From JBEIFW01 sp044370695 (GTDB lineage: Bacteria; Actinomycetota; Acidimicrobiia; Acidimicrobiales; Ilumatobacteraceae), in assembly GCA_044370695.1 (NCBI GenBank), contig JBILVB010000170.1, positions 1 through 8,005 of the forward strand: a stretch of DNA of 8,005 nucleotides, read 5' to 3'. Positions 6,223 to 8,005 of this stretch are shown piece after piece. How positions within the stretch are numbered: the stretch's first letter is position 1; every line of letters starts with the position of its first letter. Under the pieces are notes generated by a model, which was not told the DNA's origin, searched no databases, and saw only the letters and a program-made list of their open reading frames with translations. Made by a program: the position numbers and the translations under genes.

Positions 6223-6791
6223 GCCAGGTCCTCGGCCGCCTGACGGACCTGCCAGTCCCGGTCCCGGCGGGCGCGTTCGAGCGCAGCATCCACCCGAGGC
6301 CCGTCGAACGGGGCGAGGGCGAGCACCGCCCGCCGCCGCACGGCCGGTTTGTCCTCACACGCCGAGAGGATCGCGTCGAGGCCCCCTTCGTCGCCGATCG
6401 CCCCCAGCGCCGCGACGGCCGCCTCCCGCACCAGCGGGTCGCGGTGGCTGGCGGCGAGGTCGGTCAGGGTCGGCACGGGATCGGACCGCTCCTGTTCGCC
6501 GCACGCCCAGCACGCCATCTCGACCACGGTCGGGTCCGGGTCGCGAAGCAGCGGGTCGAGGCCGATCCCCGAGCGTCGTGCGGCGAGCTCGGCCGCTCGA
6601 CGGCGCACCACGGCCGACGGGTCTGTGAACGCACCCGCAAGCGTGGCGTCCGTGAGGACGCCGATGCGATCGAGGGCGCCGAGCGCCGTTGCGCGCACCG
6701 CCGGGTCCGATGCCCGAAGCCCCTGCACGGCCGTCGGCACGTCGCCGCGGTGCCCGGCCTCGGCGACGGCGCGTCGCTCCGACCCGGTCAC
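6219..6791 (-). CDS. HEAT-repeat protein
   Basis: Soluble alpha-solenoid of 190 residues, likely a protein-protein interaction scaffold; the partner is unknown. About six HEAT-like repeats are visible, roughly 30 residues apart, each with a DP or KP turn followed by an Arg/Ala helix: DPAVRATALGALDRIG (29-44), DPSAVVRRRAAELAAR (57-72), DPTVVEMACWACGE (86-99), DPLVREAAVAALGAIG (118-133), KPAVRRRAVLALA (148-160) and DWQVRQAAEDL (179-189). There is no signal peptide or membrane segment. The frame remains open to 6917, but the added part is Arg/Gly noise antisense to nothing and in the coding region of the upstream gene. GTG 6791 overlaps that gene's stop (GTGA), so I take it as the start. Such repeats also resemble PBS-lyase HEAT proteins of phycobilisome assembly, which is not implied here. 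Confidence 0.87.
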   Translation of the reverse strand: MTGSERRAVAEAGHRGDVPTAVQGLRASDPAVRATALGALDRIGVLTDATLAGAFTDPSAVVRRRAAELAARRSGIGLDPLLRDPDPTVVEMACWACGEQERSDPVPTLTDLAASHRDPLVREAAVAALGAIGDEGGLDAILSACEDKPAVRRRAVLALAPFDGPRVDAALERARRDRDWQVRQAAEDLA

Positions 6792-7105
6792 GAGGTCACG
6801 GCACTCGTCAGCGCCACCAGGACCGCAGCGGCGAGTGCCCCGACGATGACGGCGATCACGACCCCGGCAACGATGCTGACGGAACCGAGACCGACGAGCG
6901 CCAGCAGCCGCCGCCACAGGGGCGTTCGCCGGGCGAGCACCGCCGGGCGCTGGACGACCGGCCGGACGACCGGCGGCCGACCACCGGTGCCGCGGGGGGC
7001 CACGGCTCGCTCTCTGACAGGCTTGCGCCGGTCGATGGCGATCAGAGACGCCAGCGCAACGACCGCAACGACGATCGCAGGGACGGTGATGGCGGACGAA
7101 GACAC
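6788..7105 (-). CDS. Small membrane protein with two predicted transmembrane helices
   Basis: Not a family I recognise. From GTG 7105 the product has 105 residues: a short Ser-rich N-terminus, a hydrophobic helix TVPAIVVAVVALASLIAI (7-24), an Arg/Pro-rich loop (26-66) with many positive charges, and a second long hydrophobic stretch (about 68-101) rich in Val, Ala and Gly. The positive-inside rule puts the loop in the cytoplasm and both ends outside. The frame continues upstream to 7273, but that part lies antisense to the divergent PDZ protease gene and is low-complexity. No Shine-Dalgarno precedes GTG 7105, so the start is uncertain. It is the first gene of a GTGA-chained set with the HEAT protein and lytic transglycosylase, suggesting an envelope role. 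Confidence 0.7.
   Translation of the reverse strand: MSSSAITVPAIVVAVVALASLIAIDRRKPVRERAVAPRGTGGRPPVVRPVVQRPAVLARRTPLWRRLLALVGLGSVSIVAGVVIAVIVGALAAAVLVALTSAVTS
7079..7083 (+). promoter_or_regulatory. Ribosome binding site of the PDZ/Lon-like protease gene
   Basis: AGGGA lies 5 nt before ATG 7089. No comparable sequence precedes the alternative in-frame start GTG 7143, so this site supports ATG 7089. It lies inside the coding region of the divergent small membrane protein. Confidence 0.5.
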
Positions 7106-8005
7106 CCGGACGGTCAGCGTACCGACCCCACCCGGGCCACCCGTGTCACGACGGGCGCCCTGGTGGGCCGTGCTGTCGATCGTCCTCGCCGCGGTCACAC
7201 CGGTCGGCGTGCTCGTCCTGTCCGTCCTCGGTCCCCCGAGCGAGGTGCGCGCCTCGCGCGGCGATCCGGGCACGACCGAGGAGGTCGTGTACGGCTACGC
7301 CATCGTGCCGGGAGACGCTGCGGGCACCGAGGGTCGCGTCCGGGTGACCGGCAGGCAGGCGTTCGACGATGCCGGTGACGTGCTGTTCGTGACGGTCTCC
7401 ATCCCGTCGCTGTCCTGGCTCGACCGCCTCGTGCTCCGTGACGCCGACCCCCGGGTGGTCGACTTGTTGACCGCCCGCGAACTGCTCGGCGACCGCACCC
7501 CGGAACAGGAGCGCAAGGAGAACCTGCGCCTCATGGGGGACTCCAAACGGCTCGCGACCTACGTGGCGATGCGCACCCTGGGGATCGAGGTGCCGGTGCG
7601 GGACGGCGGCGTGCAGATCGACCGCATCGCGTGCGAGGAGGTGGGGCCCGACGGGTCGACGTGCGCCCGTGAGGCGCCGGCCGGTCGCGTCCTGCAGAAG
7701 AACGACCTGATCGTCGCCGTCGACGGCCGGCCGGTTCACCTGGTGCCCGATCTGCCGGCGGCGATCGCCGGTCGGGCTCCGGGCGATGTCGTCGAGGTGA
7801 CGGTGTTGCGGGGCTCGACCACGGGAACCGACGGGCAGCGCATGACCATGCCGGTGACCCTCGTGCGTTCCGGCGACCGAACCATCCTCGGGATCCGGCC
7901 CAAGCCGCTGCCGCCCGGCTCCATCCGCTTCGACTTCCCGTTCGAGGTCGACATCGCGACCGGTTCGGTCGGCGGGCCGTCCGCCGGGCTGCCGTTCACC
8001 CTGGC
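7089..8005 (+). CDS. Membrane-anchored PDZ / Lon-like (S16) serine protease, 3' end cut by the window
   Basis: Partial: about 305 residues are present and the frame is open to the window end. The product belongs to the YlbL / Rv3194c type, with a single N-terminal membrane anchor, an external PDZ domain and a C-terminal Lon-type Ser-Lys protease domain (MEROPS S16 in established members). Seen: a Pro-rich N-terminus (1-20), a hydrophobic anchor following RRAPWW (about 24-47), a mixed region, a PDZ-like segment around 190-250 with LQKNDLIVAVDGRPV and APGDVVEVTVLRG, then FPFEVDIATGSVGGPSAG, where Ser298 of GPSAG is the expected nucleophile. The lysine of the dyad would lie beyond the window. 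Cys residues in the PDZ region (RIACEEV, STCARE) may form an external disulfide. ATG 7089 has AGGGA upstream; GTG 7143 is a shorter alternative. It is divergent from the small membrane protein gene, with overlapping starts. Confidence 0.9.
   Translation, partial: MADEDTRTVSVPTPPGPPVSRRAPWWAVLSIVLAAVTPVGVLVLSVLGPPSEVRASRGDPGTTEEVVYGYAIVPGDAAGTEGRVRVTGRQAFDDAGDVLFVTVSIPSLSWLDRLVLRDADPRVVDLLTARELLGDRTPEQERKENLRLMGDSKRLATYVAMRTLGIEVPVRDGGVQIDRIACEEVGPDGSTCAREAPAGRVLQKNDLIVAVDGRPVHLVPDLPAAIAGRAPGDVVEVTVLRGSTTGTDGQRMTMPVTLVRSGDRTILGIRPKPLPPGSIRFDFPFEVDIATGSVGGPSAGLPFTL

Noticed and set aside
4642..6243. 533-codon open frame on the plus strand
   Set aside because: It is antisense to the DsbA-like and transglycosylase genes, which carry recognised motifs; its product is Arg/Gly-rich with no family features.

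Overview
This is an ordinary chromosomal stretch of a high-GC actinobacterium. Evidence for this is strong G/C preference at third codon positions, frequent GTG starts, a DsbA-like protein of the mycothiol-linked Rv2466c family, and a PDZ/Lon-type (S16) membrane protease of the actinobacterial type. Acidimicrobiia or a relative is my guess; no rRNA or marker gene settles it. No tRNA, rRNA, CRISPR array, insertion sequence or phage gene was seen.

Layout. The left part (28-1330, minus) holds a FMN nitroreductase-family gene followed after 4 nt by a SAM-dependent methyltransferase. Divergent to it (1422-3541, plus) are an acyl-CoA thioesterase II (tesB) and a secreted lipoprotein of the PQQ-dependent soluble glucose/sorbosone dehydrogenase fold, joined by a GTGA stop/start overlap. 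Converging on them is a minus-strand gene (3379-4119) for an unrecognised coiled-coil plus winged-helix-like protein. Its C-terminal tail is antisense to the end of the dehydrogenase gene over 163 bp. A 366-bp non-coding stretch (4120-4485) follows, with a GGA-repeat purine tract and small direct and inverted repeats.

The right part is a minus-strand run from 7105 to 4486. It encodes a small two-helix membrane protein, a HEAT-repeat protein, a lipoprotein lytic transglycosylase and, after a hairpin and a 129-bp gap, a DsbA-like thiol protein. The first three are chained by GTGA overlaps and look like one envelope-related operon. Divergent from it, with overlapping 5' ends, is the PDZ/Lon-like serine protease gene, cut by the window end just after its catalytic GPSAG motif.

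How the genes work together: lytic transglycosylase, membrane hairpin protein, HEAT scaffold and membrane-anchored PDZ protease suggest a cell-envelope maintenance neighbourhood, but no defined new system is evident. The left-hand genes are metabolic (acyl-CoA hydrolysis, sugar/alcohol oxidation, flavin reduction) with no obvious shared pathway. The points most worth a second look are the antisense gene overlap, the overlapping divergent starts, the CPWA (single-cysteine) active site, and the uncharacterised coiled-coil/HTH gene with its unusual upstream DNA.
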